In this document: positions 29,421-38,761 of the stretch, piece by piece
How the letters are laid out: each line of letters opens with the position of its first letter
Numbering within the stretch: the stretch's first letter is position 1
Source: Hyphomonadaceae bacterium
GTDB taxonomy: Bacteria > Pseudomonadota > Alphaproteobacteria > Caulobacterales > Aquidulcibacteraceae
Assembly: GCA_016791425.1 (NCBI GenBank)
Contig: JAEUMQ010000007.1
Location: 310,001-374,000, forward strand
Length of the DNA stretch: 64,000 nt
Direction: 5' to 3'
Position numbers and translations under genes: made by a program
The notes under the pieces: model-generated
Told to the model about the DNA's origin: nothing
The model's database searches: none
The model's input: the letters and a program-made list of their open reading frames with translations, nothing else

Positions 29421-30008
29421 ATGCGTAAAGCCAAAATTCAGCGTGACACAAAGGAAACGAAGATTTCTGTCGAGCTAAATCTCGACGGAACCGGCGCGGC
29501 CGAGATCGCCACCGGCATCGGCTTTCTCGATCATATGCTTGAAAGCTTCGCCAAGCATTCCGCGATCGATCTCAAGGTGAAGGCCGTCGGCGACCTGCAC
29601 ATCGACATGCATCACACCACCGAAGACACCGGCATCGCCATCGGCCAGGCGGTCAAGCAGGCCCTGGGCGACTTCGCCGGCGTCCGGAGATTCGGCCACG
29701 CCTACATTCCGATGGACGAGACCTTGTCGCGCGCCGCGCTTGATCTTTCCAACCGGCCTTATCTCATCTGGCATGTGAAGCTTCCGCGCCCGAAGCTGGG
29801 CGACATGGACACCGAGCTCTTCAAGGAATGGTTTCACGCTTTCGCAATGAATGCGGGCGCCTGCCTTCATGTCGAGAACCTGTACGGGGACAACACCCAC
29901 CACATCGTGGAGTCCTGCTACAAGGCCCTCGCCCGCGCGCTCCGCCACGCGGTCGAGATCGATCCCCGGCTCGCCGGCGCCATCCCCTCCACCAAGGGCT
30001 CCCTCTGA
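29421..30008 (+). CDS. hisB: Imidazoleglycerol-phosphate dehydratase
   Basis: This 195-residue monofunctional HisB dehydrates imidazole glycerol phosphate in histidine synthesis. It starts [18 protein letters not shown] and has the metal-binding motifs [16 protein letters not shown] and [11 protein letters not shown] at 29421 has GAGGT upstream; an ATG at 29367 lies further up but adds a non-family stretch. It heads a his group (hisB-H-A-F-E), broken by palindromic repeats. Confidence 0.95.
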   Translation: MRKAKIQRDTKETKISVELNLDGTGAAEIATGIGFLDHMLESFAKHSAIDLKVKAVGDLHIDMHHTTEDTGIAIGQAVKQALGDFAGVRRFGHAYIPMDETLSRAALDLSNRPYLIWHVKLPRPKLGDMDTELFKEWFHAFAMNAGACLHVENLYGDNTHHIVESCYKALARALRHAVEIDPRLAGAIPSTKGSL

Positions 30009-30035
30009 TTCGTGATGTTCCGGATGCAGAAGATA

Positions 30036-30080
30036 CGCCCCCCCTCCCCTTCGAGGGGAGGGGGCAGGGGGCGGGGTGAA
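30036..30080 (+). repeat. Family C repeat between hisB and hisH
   Basis: CCCCCCCTCCCCTTCGAGGGGAGGGGG forms the hairpin, followed by CAGGGGGCGGGGTG. It occupies most of the 98-nt gap before hisH. Confidence 0.8.
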
Positions 30081-30106
30081 CCTCCGCCCTTGGACAATTC
30101 TCAGAA

Positions 30107-30727
30107 ATGACCAGCGTCGCCCTCATCGATTACGGCGCGGGCAATCTCCGCTCCGCCGAGCGCGCGCTCGCCCATGTCGGCGCCGACGTCACGGTGACGT
30201 CCGATCCCAAATCCATCGCCCGCGCCGACCGCATCGTCCTCCCCGGCCAAGGCGCCTTCGCCCAATGCATGGGCGCGCTCACCGCCAAGCCCGGCCTGAT
30301 CGACGCCCTCAGCGAAACCGTGCTCGCCAACGCCCGCCCCTTCCTCGGCATCTGCGTCGGCATGCAGCTCCTCGCCTCGCGCGGCCTTGAGCACGAGATC
30401 ACCGCCGGCCTCGGCTGGATTCCGGGCGTCTGCCGTCAGCTCCAGATTGGCCCACGCGACCGCCTCCCCCACATGGGCTGGAACGAGGTCGCCCCCCATG
30501 ACCACCCCGTTCTCGCGCACCTGAAACCCGCGGCGCGCATGTATTTCGCCCATTCCTTCATCGTTGCGCCGGAGAACGCCGCGCACATCGCTGCAACCAC
30601 CGAGCACGGCGAGCGCTTCGCCGCCGCCCTGGCGCGCGACAACATCCTCGGCGTCCAGTTCCACCCGGAAAAATCCCAGGGCGCCGGCCTTGCGCTCCTC
30701 GAGCGCTTCCTCAATTGGAATCCCTAG
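30107..30727 (+). CDS. hisH: Imidazole glycerol phosphate synthase, glutaminase subunit
   Basis: This 206-residue class I glutamine amidotransferase supplies ammonia to HisF. The catalytic cysteine is C83 in FLGICVGMQ, and the His/Glu pair is H186 and E188 in FHPEKS. The N-terminal [13 protein letters not shown] is typical. ATG at 30107 was used. The stop codon TAG (30725-30727) shares its last base with the hisA GTG, so the genes are coupled. Confidence 0.96.
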   Translation: MTSVALIDYGAGNLRSAERALAHVGADVTVTSDPKSIARADRIVLPGQGAFAQCMGALTAKPGLIDALSETVLANARPFLGICVGMQLLASRGLEHEITAGLGWIPGVCRQLQIGPRDRLPHMGWNEVAPHDHPVLAHLKPAARMYFAHSFIVAPENAAHIAATTEHGERFAAALARDNILGVQFHPEKSQGAGLALLERFLNWNP

Positions 30728-31476
30728 TGGAAACGCAAGCGCCGCCGGCCCTGATTCTCTATCCCGCCATCGACCTGAAGGAAGGCCGCTGCGTCCGCCT
30801 GCGTGAGGGCCGCATGGACGCCGCCACCGTCTTCAACGAAGACCCCGGCGACCAGGCCGCCGCCTTCGTCGCCGCCGGTTTCGAATGGATCCATGTCGTC
30901 GACCTCGACGGCGCCTTCGCCGGCGCCCCGAAGAACGCCGGCGCCATCGCCCGCATCCTCTCGACCGCCTCGATCCCGGTGCAGGTCGGCGGCGGCGTCC
31001 GCACGATCGATTCGGTCCTCTATTGGCTGGACGCCGGCGTGAGCCGCGTCATTCTCGGCACCGCCGCCGTGCGCGATCCCGCCTTCGCGCGCCAGGCCAT
31101 GCGCGAGTTTCCCGGCCGCATCGCGCTCGGCATCGACGCGCGCGCCGGCCGTGTTGCCGTCGAAGGCTGGGCGGTTGAAACCGAGCTCGACGCTGTCGAT
31201 CTCGCCCGCCGCTTCGAGGATTCCGGCGCCGCCGCCCTCATCGTCACCGATATCTCTCGCGACGGCCTGAAAGCCGGAATCAATGTTCCGCTCACCGGCG
31301 CGATCGCCGACGCCGTCTCGATCCCGGTCATCGCTTCCGGCGGCTTCCGCGGCCTCTCCGACATCGCGGCCCTGAAGGCATGGAACGGGCGCTCGGTTCA
31401 CGGCCTCATCCTCGGCCGCGCCCTCTATGACGGCGACGTCTCCCCCGCCGCCGCCCTCCAGGCCGCCCGCTCATGA
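30727..31476 (+). CDS. hisA: ProFAR isomerase HisA
   Basis: A 249-residue (beta/alpha)8 isomerase of histidine synthesis. The catalytic aspartates are D16 in [15 protein letters not shown] and the one in IVTDISRDG (near residue 176). Phosphate-binding motifs VGGGVRT and ASGGFRG are present. I chose GTG at 30727, overlapping the hisH stop as TAGTG. A TTG at 30715 would add four residues. Confidence 0.94.
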   Translation: METQAPPALILYPAIDLKEGRCVRLREGRMDAATVFNEDPGDQAAAFVAAGFEWIHVVDLDGAFAGAPKNAGAIARILSTASIPVQVGGGVRTIDSVLYWLDAGVSRVILGTAAVRDPAFARQAMREFPGRIALGIDARAGRVAVEGWAVETELDAVDLARRFEDSGAAALIVTDISRDGLKAGINVPLTGAIADAVSIPVIASGGFRGLSDIAALKAWNGRSVHGLILGRALYDGDVSPAAALQAARS

Positions 31477-31494
31477 TCCGTAGGCGGAATATGA

Positions 31495-31538
31495 CGCCCC
31501 CTCCCCCCTTGCGGGGGAGGGTAGGGAGGGGGGGCGTC
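31495..31538 (+). repeat. Family C repeat between hisA and hisF
   Basis: CCCCCTCCCCCCTTGCGGGGGAGGG is followed by TAGGGAGGGGGGCGTCGC. It lies in the 159-nt hisA-hisF gap. The rest of that gap (31540-31635) shows no recognisable element. Confidence 0.82.
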
Positions 31539-31635
31539 GCGCCCGCCGCCTTCGGATCGTCCGCCCTCGACACCCTGCCCTGTCCCAGCAGGGGCGCGGG
31601 GACGCCTCACATCCAAGCGCCGGGCAAGCCCTAAG

Positions 31636-32397
<762 letters not shown>

Positions 32398-32410
32398 TCA
32401 CAAGAAGAGG

Positions 32411-32469
32411 CCCTTTCCTCCCCCGTTCACGGGGGAGGTGTCGGCCGCAGGCCGACGGAGGGGGCGCAA
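32411..32469 (+). repeat. Family A (alpha) repeat between hisF and hisE
   Basis: CCTCCCCCGTTCACGGGGGAGG forms hairpin 1. Hairpin 2 is GTCGGCC-gca-GGCCGAC, with tail GGAGGGGGCGCAAC. The flank ATCAGCCCACGGAAGAAAC follows and runs into the hisE ribosome site. Confidence 0.88.
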
Positions 32470-32491
32470 CATCAGCCCACGGAAGAAACCC

Positions 32492-32815
32492 ATGACCACT
32501 CTCGGCCAGGCCCTCGACGAGCTCGTCGCCACGGTGGAATCGCGCGCCTCCGCCGACCCTTCCACCTCCTACACCGCCAAGCTCATCGCATCCGGCCCCG
32601 CCCGCTGCGCCAAGAAGCTCGGCGAAGAAGCCGTCGAGACCGCGCTCGCCGCCGTCTCCGACACAAGCACGCTGGCCGAAGAATCCGCCGATCTCCTCTA
32701 TCACCTCATCGTGACGCTGAAGGCGTGCAACGTCCCCCCGTCCGCCATCGCCGACGCCCTCGCGCGCCGCCGCGCCCAATCCGGCCTCGAAGAAAAAGCC
32801 GGCCGCGGCTCGTAG
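32492..32815 (+). CDS. hisE: Phosphoribosyl-ATP pyrophosphatase
   Basis: A 107-residue MazG-fold enzyme that hydrolyses PR-ATP to PR-AMP at the second step of histidine synthesis. The metal-binding helices GEEAVETALAAV and EESADLLYHLIV are intact. ATG at 32492 has GGAAGAA upstream; the frame extends further into the repeat without homology. No fused HisI is present. Confidence 0.94.
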   Translation: MTTLGQALDELVATVESRASADPSTSYTAKLIASGPARCAKKLGEEAVETALAAVSDTSTLAEESADLLYHLIVTLKACNVPPSAIADALARRRAQSGLEEKAGRGS

Positions 32816-32818
32816 GGC

Positions 32819-33340
32819 TCATGCCGCCCGCCTCAGAAACACATAGAACGCCCCCGCGCCGCCGTGCCGCGCATGCGCCTCCGCGTATCCAGCCACGATC
32901 GACCGCACCTCGCCAGCCGCCAGCCACTCCGGCAGCCGCCGCTTGAGCACGCCCGGCGCCGCTTCGCCGTCGCGCAAGCGCCCCTTGCCCGTCACCACGA
33001 TCACGACCCGTGCGCCCTCCCCTTGCGCCCGCGCCAGGAAGGCGCCGAGCGCCGCGCGCGCCTGGTCCTGCGTGTAGCCATGCAGGTCGAGCTTTGCGTC
33101 GATCTCGAGTTTCCCGCGCCGCACCCGCTTTTCGTCGCCGCGGTCGGCCAGCGCGCCGCGCCGAATTTCCGTAGGCGGAGCTTTCGGGCCGGAGGTCGCG
33201 GCCTTGGTGCGATGCCGCACGCTCCCTGGCGCGGGCACGAGCACGGGCGCCTGCACGCCCGGCATCGGAACGGCCGTCCGCGCGACGCGCGCCCAAAGCG
33301 CCGCCTCTTCCGCACTCAATTCCCGTTTGGATTTGCTCAC
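32819..33340 (-). CDS. Smr domain (MutS2 C-terminal-like) protein
   Basis: The 173-residue protein has a basic, variable N-terminal half, then a Smr domain. Its motifs are LDLHGYTQDQARAAL, VIVVTGKGR and the C-terminal GGAGAFYVFLRR. Stand-alone Smr proteins are predicted DNA or RNA nucleases. It is convergent with hisE (3-nt gap) and lies downstream of the Tim44-like gene, a pairing common in alphaproteobacteria. ATG at 33340 was used. Confidence 0.87.
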   Translation of the reverse strand: MSKSKRELSAEEAALWARVARTAVPMPGVQAPVLVPAPGSVRHRTKAATSGPKAPPTEIRRGALADRGDEKRVRRGKLEIDAKLDLHGYTQDQARAALGAFLARAQGEGARVVIVVTGKGRLRDGEAAPGVLKRRLPEWLAAGEVRSIVAGYAEAHARHGGAGAFYVFLRRAA

Positions 33341-33341
33341 C

Positions 33342-33390
33342 CGACCGCTTCCCGAAAAGTGTCCTGCGGTTTTCGGAAAAGAAGCGGTCG
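33342..33390. repeat. Imperfect 49-bp palindrome between Tim44-like and Smr genes
   Basis: Outer arms CGACCGCTTC and GAAGCGGTCG are perfect 10-bp complements. Inner arms CCGAAAA and TTTTCGG are also complementary, with an extra AAAA on the right side. It is unrelated to families A-D. The core resembles a palindrome frequent in Rhizobiales genomes (CCGAAAAGTG...TTTTCGGAAAAG), as recalled. It sits between the Tim44-like stop and the Smr start, so it may reduce read-through. Confidence 0.75.
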
Positions 33391-33396
33391 AAAGAT

Positions 33397-34011
33397 CTAG
33401 GCCGCGACGACGCGCGCCAGCTTCCAGTTCGGATCCGCCGAGCGCACGTCACGCTCGAACGTCCACTTCTCGGCGGTATCGCGCAGGCCCGTGGCGCCTT
33501 CCGCCAGCTCCGCCTCGAACTTCACGGCCACCTGCGCCGTCTCGCCCGCCAGATCGGCGTCAGCGATCTCCGCCGTCTTCAGCCGCACCAGCTCGGCGCC
33601 CTTCTCGCCGCGCGCGTTGCGCTCGTCGATCGCCTTGGCGTAGGCGGCGAACACCCGATCCGTCAGCAGCGGCTTCAGCGTCTCCCGGTCGCCGGAAGCG
33701 AACGCCCCGACGATCATCTCATAGGCGCCGCGCGCGCCCACGACGAAGGCGGACGGATCGAAGCTCGGATCGGCGCGCATGATCTTGCCGAGGCCCCCGC
33801 TCGCAGGCCCGCCCACCGGCGGCGCGACCGGCGCCCTGGCCGACCCCATGTCGCGGGCCAGATCCCCCCCCTGCGCCGAAGACGTCTGCGGCGGCGCCGG
33901 AGGCGTCGGCCGCTCCGCGCCCGTGCGGCGGCCGAGCACGCTATAGAGCTTGGCCAGCACCACGCCGGCGACGATCGCCAGGACCAAGAGTTCGATGAGC
34001 TGGGTGTTCAC
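33397..34011 (-). CDS. Tim44-like (TimA) membrane-associated protein
   Basis: A 204-residue protein with an N-terminal membrane segment (LIELLVLAIVAGVVLAKLYSVLG, residues 5-27) followed by an Ala/Pro linker and a C-terminal Tim44-like domain. That domain contains FLVGARGAYEMIVGAFASGDRETL-like sequence; here it reads VVGARGAYEMIVGAFASGD. The family is found next to secB in Caulobacterales. GTG at 34011 (read MNTQLIELL) has GGAG upstream. The frame is open further upstream without similarity. Confidence 0.85.
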   Translation of the reverse strand: MNTQLIELLVLAIVAGVVLAKLYSVLGRRTGAERPTPPAPPQTSSAQGGDLARDMGSARAPVAPPVGGPASGGLGKIMRADPSFDPSAFVVGARGAYEMIVGAFASGDRETLKPLLTDRVFAAYAKAIDERNARGEKGAELVRLKTAEIADADLAGETAQVAVKFEAELAEGATGLRDTAEKWTFERDVRSADPNWKLARVVAA

Positions 34012-34203
34012 GTTCTCCGGCCCCTGCTTCCTTTGGCCAAAATCCTGGGAGTCACGCCGCGACCCTACCACATAATGTCTCCAGAAGGTGAGCGCTACCC
34101 GTAGATGGCGCGTCAACAGATGTTGGCGATCCTTTGCGCGCGATTGCTCCCACCCGCGCCTGCGTGCTAGCCCGCCGGACCTGACATTTTCGAGCGCGAG
34201 GCC

Positions 34204-34731
34204 ATGACGACACTCACCCCGGACGACGCGCCGCCCCCTTCGGAAGGCCCGCAAATTCGGGTTCTCGCGCAATACGTGAAGGATTTATCGTTTGAGAATC
34301 CGATGGCTGCGGCGGCCGCCCGGGCCTACGATTCCCAGCCCTTGATTGACATGGGCGTCGAGGTGAAGAGCCGCCCGGCCTCCACCGAGAGCGACGTTTT
34401 CGAGGTCGATCTGCGCATCAAGGTCGATGCCAAGCGCGGCGATGAGATTCTGTTCATCATCGATCTCGTCTATGGCGGCCTCTTCCAGTTCGCCAATGTC
34501 CGCCCTGAGGACGTCGAGCCGCTGCTCTGGATCGAGTGCCCGCGGCTGCTTTTCCCCTTTTCCCGTCAGGTCTTGGCGGAAATCACTCGCGAGGGCGGCT
34601 ACCCGCCCCTGCTGGTCAACCCGATCGATTTCACGCCGCTTTATTATGCCGAGATGCGCGCCCGCGAAGAGGCCGCCGGCGGTCAGCCCAAGGCCACAGC
34701 CGCGGGCGGCTCGCCGCCCGCCTCACCCTGA
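34204..34731 (+). CDS. secB: Protein-export chaperone SecB
   Basis: A 175-residue cytosolic chaperone that keeps preproteins unfolded and hands them to SecA. Motifs IRVLAQYVKDLSFENP, the LVYGGLF helix and CPRLLFPFSRQ...GGYPPLLVNPIDF are characteristic. The C-terminus has an Ala/Gly/Pro tail. ATG at 34204 has GAGG upstream. The last 49 nt overlap the 3' end of the convergent dnaQ gene. A divergent promoter with the Tim44-like gene is likely in 34012-34203. Confidence 0.95.
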   Translation: MTTLTPDDAPPPSEGPQIRVLAQYVKDLSFENPMAAAAARAYDSQPLIDMGVEVKSRPASTESDVFEVDLRIKVDAKRGDEILFIIDLVYGGLFQFANVRPEDVEPLLWIECPRLLFPFSRQVLAEITREGGYPPLLVNPIDFTPLYYAEMRAREEAAGGQPKATAAGGSPPASP

Positions 34732-35456
34732 TCGGCGAACTCCGCGAACTTTTTCCACAGGGCGTCGGCCCCCAGAGTGCTCACGAACGCCGCGTGCGCG
34801 GCCGCCTCCTCCGCGGTGATTCGCGCCGGCAGCGCGAGCGTCCGCTGCGCCCGGCTCACCCGGATGATCGCCGAGGCGGTCTCCTCCAGGACAGGCGCGT
34901 CCTCGAACACCAGACTCTGCTCGCGCCCGCCCCTGAGCTCTAGATAGACCCGCGCCAGCATCTTCGCATCGACCAGCGCGCCGTGCCCGCCAGCCCCCCT
35001 GCGCGCGCTGAGATCGAAGCCTTCGCGGTCGAGCATGAACCGCTTCGAGAGCGCGTCCAGCGAATTGGCCGCCCCGCGGAACTTCGCCCGCGCGATCTCC
35101 AGCGAGTCGATATAGCGCTCCGCCGGCGTCTCCGCCCGCTGCAGGCGCCGCAGCTCCGCATTGAGGAACATCCGGTCGAACGCCGCGTTATGCGCGATGA
35201 TCGGCGCGTCCCCGAAGAACTCCATCAGCTCATCGACCACGCTGGCGAACAGCGGCTTGTCGCGCAGGAACGCGCCCGTGAGCCCGTGCACGCGCACCAC
35301 CTCGTCCGGCACGTCGCGCTGCGGATTGAGATAGCAATGGAACGTACGGCCCGTGGGCGACAGGTTCACGATCTCCACGCAGCCGATCTCCACGATCCGG
35401 TCGCCGTCCTCCGGCGACCGCCCCGTGGTTTCAGTGTCGAACACGATTTCCCGCAT
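34683..35456 (-). CDS. dnaQ: DNA polymerase III epsilon subunit (proofreading exonuclease)
   Basis: A 257-residue 3'-5' exonuclease of the replicase. ExoI is D7-x-E9 in VFDTETTG, ExoII has D94 in HNAAFDRMF, and ExoIII-epsilon is H158-x4-D163 in GHGALVDAKM. The C-terminal quarter (from about residue 190) would bind the polymerase subunit. ATG at 35456 was used. The final 49 nt overlap secB. It is the usual neighbour of coaE in this clade. Confidence 0.95.
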   Translation of the reverse strand: MREIVFDTETTGRSPEDGDRIVEIGCVEIVNLSPTGRTFHCYLNPQRDVPDEVVRVHGLTGAFLRDKPLFASVVDELMEFFGDAPIIAHNAAFDRMFLNAELRRLQRAETPAERYIDSLEIARAKFRGAANSLDALSKRFMLDREGFDLSARRGAGGHGALVDAKMLARVYLELRGGREQSLVFEDAPVLEETASAIIRVSRAQRTLALPARITAEEAAAHAAFVSTLGADALWKKFAEFADQGEAGGEPPAAVALG

Positions 35457-35513
35457 GGCTTCGTACTTAGGTCAGATTCGTTACCCGAAAATATCCGCCA
35501 CGCTGCAAGATGA

Positions 35514-35570
35514 ACCTCCCTCCCTCCCCCTTCGGGGGAGGGTGTCGCTGCGGAGCAGCGACGGGTGGGG
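35514..35570 (+). repeat. Family A (beta) two-hairpin repeat
   Basis: CCCTCCCCCTTCGGGGGAGGG forms hairpin 1. Hairpin 2 is GTCGCTGC-gga-GCAGCGAC, with tail GGGTGGGG. It touches the coaE stop codon (35571-35573), separating coaE from dnaQ. The flank AAGATGAACCTCC recurs at the copy at 55394. Confidence 0.85.
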
Positions 35571-36161
35571 CTACCCCGCCCGCACCGCCTCCAGCACGGC
35601 CCGCACCTGCGTCCGCGCCTCATCGAATCCGAGCCCGGTATTGACGATGAAATCCGCCCGCCTGCGCTTCTCCTCGTCCGGAACCTGCCGCGCCAACAGC
35701 CGCTCGAACTTCTCCGCGCTCATCCCAGGCCGCGCCATCACCCGCGCGCGCTGCACCTCTTCCGGCGCGGTCACCACCACCACCGCATCGAGATGCCGGT
35801 CCCCTCCCCCTTCGAACAGCAGCGGAATGTCGAGCACCACGAGCTCGGCGCCGGCGCGCCGCTGCGCTTCGAGGAACGCCTGCTGCGCCTCGCGCACCAG
35901 CGGATGCACGATCGCCTCCAATCGCCTCATCGCGTCCGGATCGTGCACCACGAGCGCCGACAGCGCCTCGCGATCCACCGCGCCATCCTTCACAGCGCCA
36001 GGAAATTCCGCTGCGATCGGCGCTACCGCGGCGCCGCCCGCCGCATAGAGCGCATGCACGCTCGCGTCGGAATCGTACACCGGCGCGCCCGCCTCCGCGA
36101 ACATCTGCGCCGTCGTGCTTTTTCCCATCCCGATCGAACCGGTCAGCCCAATCAAGATCAT
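35571..36161 (-). CDS. coaE: Dephospho-CoA kinase
   Basis: This 196-residue P-loop kinase completes coenzyme A synthesis. The P-loop is [11 protein letters not shown] (6-16). The CoA-binding region [16 protein letters not shown] sequence reads [14 protein letters not shown] here. The lid segment [17 protein letters not shown] is intact. ATG at 36161 overlaps the aroE stop (ATGA), giving coupled translation. Confidence 0.95.
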   Translation of the reverse strand: MILIGLTGSIGMGKSTTAQMFAEAGAPVYDSDASVHALYAAGGAAVAPIAAEFPGAVKDGAVDREALSALVVHDPDAMRRLEAIVHPLVREAQQAFLEAQRRAGAELVVLDIPLLFEGGGDRHLDAVVVVTAPEEVQRARVMARPGMSAEKFERLLARQVPDEEKRRRADFIVNTGLGFDEARTQVRAVLEAVRAG

Positions 36162-37003
36162 GTCCGCTCCGCAAACGCCGCTTCCAGCGCGGCCCGCCCA
36201 ACCGCAATGTCCGGCCGCTGATCGAACCAGAGCTCGAAAGCCATCGCGCCCTGATGCAGCAGCATCCCGAGGCCATCGATCGTCTTCAGGCCGCGCGCCT
36301 TCGCCGCCTTCAGCAGCGCGGTCTCGCGCGGCGCATAGACCGAATCCATCACGATCGCGCTTTGCTTTGCGCGCTCGATCGGCCAGTCGAATTGCTCCTT
36401 CCCGATCATCCCAAGCGACGTGGCGTTCACGATCACGTCCGCATTCGCGAACGCTTCCCCCAGCTCCGCCCAGGGAACAGCCATGCCGCCAACGAGCCGC
36501 GCCGACGCCTCCGCGCCCGGAAACGTCCGGTTACAGACGACCACGTTCGCCACGCCGGCTTCCGCCAGCCCCCACACCGCCGCGCGCCCGGCGCCGCCGG
36601 CGCCGATCACCAGCGCGACCTGCGTCTTGCCGCGCCAGTCTGGCGTCGCCTCGTCGAACGCGCCGCTCACGCCCGCCCAATCCGTGTTGAAAGCAACGAG
36701 AGTCCCATCGTTCTCCCAGGTCAGCACGTTCGCCGCGTGCAGCTTCCGCACCGCCACGTCGTGCACGTCCGCCGCCCGCGCGGCGCGCTCCTTGTGCGGC
36801 GTCGTGACGTTCGCGCCCTTGAGCCCAAGGCCCCGCAAGCCGGCAAACGCCCGCTCGGCCCCCTCCTCCGCGATCCCGAGCGGCACATAGACCGCGTCGA
36901 TCCCGGCCGCCTGCATCCAGGCGTTCTGCATCGCCGGCGACAGCGAATGGATCACCGGATCGCCGATGATCGCGAAGAGCTGCGTTCGTCCTGAGATCTT
37001 CAT
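36158..37003 (-). CDS. aroE: Shikimate dehydrogenase
   Basis: A 281-residue NADP-dependent enzyme of aromatic amino acid synthesis. The shikimate site [10 protein letters not shown] is near residues 20-29. The catalytic lysine lies in [10 protein letters not shown]. The NADP fold is [15 protein letters not shown], and the C-terminal [17 protein letters not shown] is typical. ATG at 37003 overlaps the maf stop (maf ends at 37000). Confidence 0.95.
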   Translation of the reverse strand: MKISGRTQLFAIIGDPVIHSLSPAMQNAWMQAAGIDAVYVPLGIAEEGAERAFAGLRGLGLKGANVTTPHKERAARAADVHDVAVRKLHAANVLTWENDGTLVAFNTDWAGVSGAFDEATPDWRGKTQVALVIGAGGAGRAAVWGLAEAGVANVVVCNRTFPGAEASARLVGGMAVPWAELGEAFANADVIVNATSLGMIGKEQFDWPIERAKQSAIVMDSVYAPRETALLKAAKARGLKTIDGLGMLLHQGAMAFELWFDQRPDIAVGRAALEAAFAERT

Positions 37004-37590
37004 TCCGCAACTTGGCCATGCAGCCGCAGGAACGACAAGAGCGGCAGCAACGGCAATCCGAGCACGGAGAAGAAGTCCCCTTCCACGCTCTCGAACAATT
37101 GCGCCCCCAGGCCCTCCAGCTGGTAGCCCCCGACGCTGGCGAACGCGCCCTTGCCGAGCTGGTCGAGATAGCTCTCCAGGAAGTCGTCGCTGAACGCCCG
37201 CATCACCAGCCGGGTCGTATCCACATGCCGCCAGATCGGCGCGCCCTCGGTCGCCACCACGACGCCCGTGTGCAGCACATGCTCCTTCCCGCGCAGCTGC
37301 AGCAGCCGCGCCTTCGCGCCGGCGCGATTGGCGGTCTTGTCGAACGCCTCGTCCCCCAGCGCCAGGATCTGGTCGGCGCCGATCACGAACCCGTCGCGCC
37401 GCCGCGACACCGACACCGCCTTCGCTTCCGCCAGCGCATCGGCCTGGTCGCGCGGCTTGAGGCCCGTCGCCCGCAGGCCCGCCTTCAGCGCTTCCTCATC
37501 GACATGCGGCGCCTCCGCCTCGAACGCGACCCCCGCCGCCTTCAGCATCTTCACCCGCGTCGCGCTCGTTGAAGCCAGCCAGAGGCTCAT
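37000..37590 (-). CDS. maf: Maf/YceF-family nucleotide pyrophosphatase
   Basis: A 196-residue house-cleaning nucleotide pyrophosphatase, probably acting on modified or pyrimidine nucleoside triphosphates. Motifs LASTSATRVKMLKAAGV (substrate loop), GADQILALGDE and DTTRLVMRAFSDDFLESYL are visible, as well as GGYQLEGLG. ATG at 37590 (MSLWLAS) is preferred to a TTG three codons upstream. It lies 13 nt after the DUF299 gene. Confidence 0.92.
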   Translation of the reverse strand: MSLWLASTSATRVKMLKAAGVAFEAEAPHVDEEALKAGLRATGLKPRDQADALAEAKAVSVSRRRDGFVIGADQILALGDEAFDKTANRAGAKARLLQLRGKEHVLHTGVVVATEGAPIWRHVDTTRLVMRAFSDDFLESYLDQLGKGAFASVGGYQLEGLGAQLFESVEGDFFSVLGLPLLPLLSFLRLHGQVAE

Positions 37591-37603
37591 TCCCGACAAC
37601 CGA

Positions 37604-38452
37604 TCATTCTTCTCTCGCCCGCTTCTCGGCCAGATGATTGAGGATGATTGCCGCGGTCTCTTCCACCGAGCGCCGCGTCACATCAATCACCGGCCAGCCG
37701 TACTTCTCGAACATCCTCTGTGCGTGGCTGATCTCCGCCCGCACCGAATCCTGTTCGACATAGGACGTCTCGCGCGTTTCCTTCATCGCCGCGAGCCGGT
37801 TCCTGCGCACATGCACCAGCCGATCAGCCGAGATCGTCAGCGCCACAATCAGCGGCGCATCCGGCTGGAAGAGGAAATCCGGCAGCGGCGAGGTCAGCAC
37901 GATCGGCACGTTCGCCGCTTTCACGCCCCGATTGGCCAGATAGACGCTGGTCGGCGTCTTGGAGGTCCGCGACACCCCGACCAGGATCACGTCGGCGTCC
38001 TTGAGCTCCATCGTGTGCTGGCCGTCGTCATGGCCCATCGCGAAATTGAGCGCATCGACGCGCCGGAAATATTCCGCCGACAGGATCCGGCTGCCGACCC
38101 GATGATTCGTCTGCAGCCCCAGATACCGGCTCATCACGTCGAGCGTCGAATCAAGCACCGGGATGCACGGATGCCCCTGCTCCTTGCAGAATTTCTCCAG
38201 CCGCTCCCGCTGCTCGACATTCGAGAGCGTGAACATGACGAGCCCCGGCGCGTCCGAGATATCCCGGTGCACGCGCTCCAGCTGCCGCGCCGTCCGCACC
38301 AGATAATAGGTGTGCTCGATCGGCAGGATGTTGTCGAACTGCGCGCACGCCGCGCGCAGCACGCTCGCCAGCGTCTCGCCCGTGGAATCCGACACCAGGT
38401 GCACGTTGAGATAGACGCCTGGCCGGACCGTATCGATGCTCACAGCGCTCAT
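37604..38452 (-). CDS. PEP synthase/PPDK regulatory kinase-pyrophosphorylase (DUF299)
   Basis: The 282-residue bifunctional serine/threonine kinase and Pi-dependent phosphorylase controls PEP synthase or pyruvate phosphate dikinase in characterised relatives. HLVSDSTGETLASV marks the N-terminus, and the P-loop is GVSRTSKT (159-166), followed by SVYLANRG. The homologue called RP001 flanks the replication origin in Caulobacter and Rickettsia, opposite hemE. The same arrangement is seen here. ATG at 38452 was used. Confidence 0.93.
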   Translation of the reverse strand: MSAVSIDTVRPGVYLNVHLVSDSTGETLASVLRAACAQFDNILPIEHTYYLVRTARQLERVHRDISDAPGLVMFTLSNVEQRERLEKFCKEQGHPCIPVLDSTLDVMSRYLGLQTNHRVGSRILSAEYFRRVDALNFAMGHDDGQHTMELKDADVILVGVSRTSKTPTSVYLANRGVKAANVPIVLTSPLPDFLFQPDAPLIVALTISADRLVHVRRNRLAAMKETRETSYVEQDSVRAEISHAQRMFEKYGWPVIDVTRRSVEETAAIILNHLAEKRAREE

Positions 38453-38760
38453 GCCCTGTCTTCAGCCCCGCAGTCTGTGGATGACCTGTTAAAGGACCGC
38501 CCCTGCCCCGATGTCCAGCCGCGAGCGCGGTCAATTCCCCCTCTCCCGCGCCCGATTCCCTCAACATGCCTCAACACCTTTCCCACAGGCCGCTAATTCC
38601 GGCGCCTCGAATCGTGAAAGGTGGACAAGTCCTTTTTCGCGTGCTGCGACAAACCCGTTGGCCCCCGATCCCGCCCGAGCATCCTGTGGACATCGCTTGG
38701 ATGGTTTCCAAATACCGGCCATCACCCGACCAACAACAAGACTCCACCTTTGTGATCCCC
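38453..38760. other. Probable chromosomal replication origin (oriC)
   Basis: This 308-nt gap lies between divergent DUF299 and hemE genes, the location of the characterised Caulobacter origin. Two sequences differ by one base from the Caulobacter DnaA G-box TGATCCACA: TCATCCACA (complement of 38476-38484) and TGATCCCCA (38753-38761). Weaker sites are TTTCCCACA at 38579-38587, and the complements of 38620-38628 (TTGTCCACC) and 38685-38693 (ATGTCCACA). No strongly AT-rich unwinding block is obvious, which is the main weakness. GC skew over the whole genome would decide. Confidence 0.6.
38476..38484 (-). promoter_or_regulatory. DnaA-box-like site
   Basis: TCATCCACA on the minus strand is one base from both TTATCCACA and TGATCCACA. 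It lies at the DUF299 end of the putative origin. Confidence 0.5.
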
Positions 38761-38761
38761 A
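38753..38761 (+). promoter_or_regulatory. DnaA-box-like site at hemE start
   Basis: TGATCCCCA is one base from TGATCCACA. It ends on the first base of the proposed hemE ATG, at the other end of the putative origin. Confidence 0.4.

Noticed and set aside
31551..31635. Possible attenuator or riboswitch before hisF
   Set aside because: I saw no leader peptide with histidine codons and no conserved riboswitch fold; the sequence looks like plain spacer.
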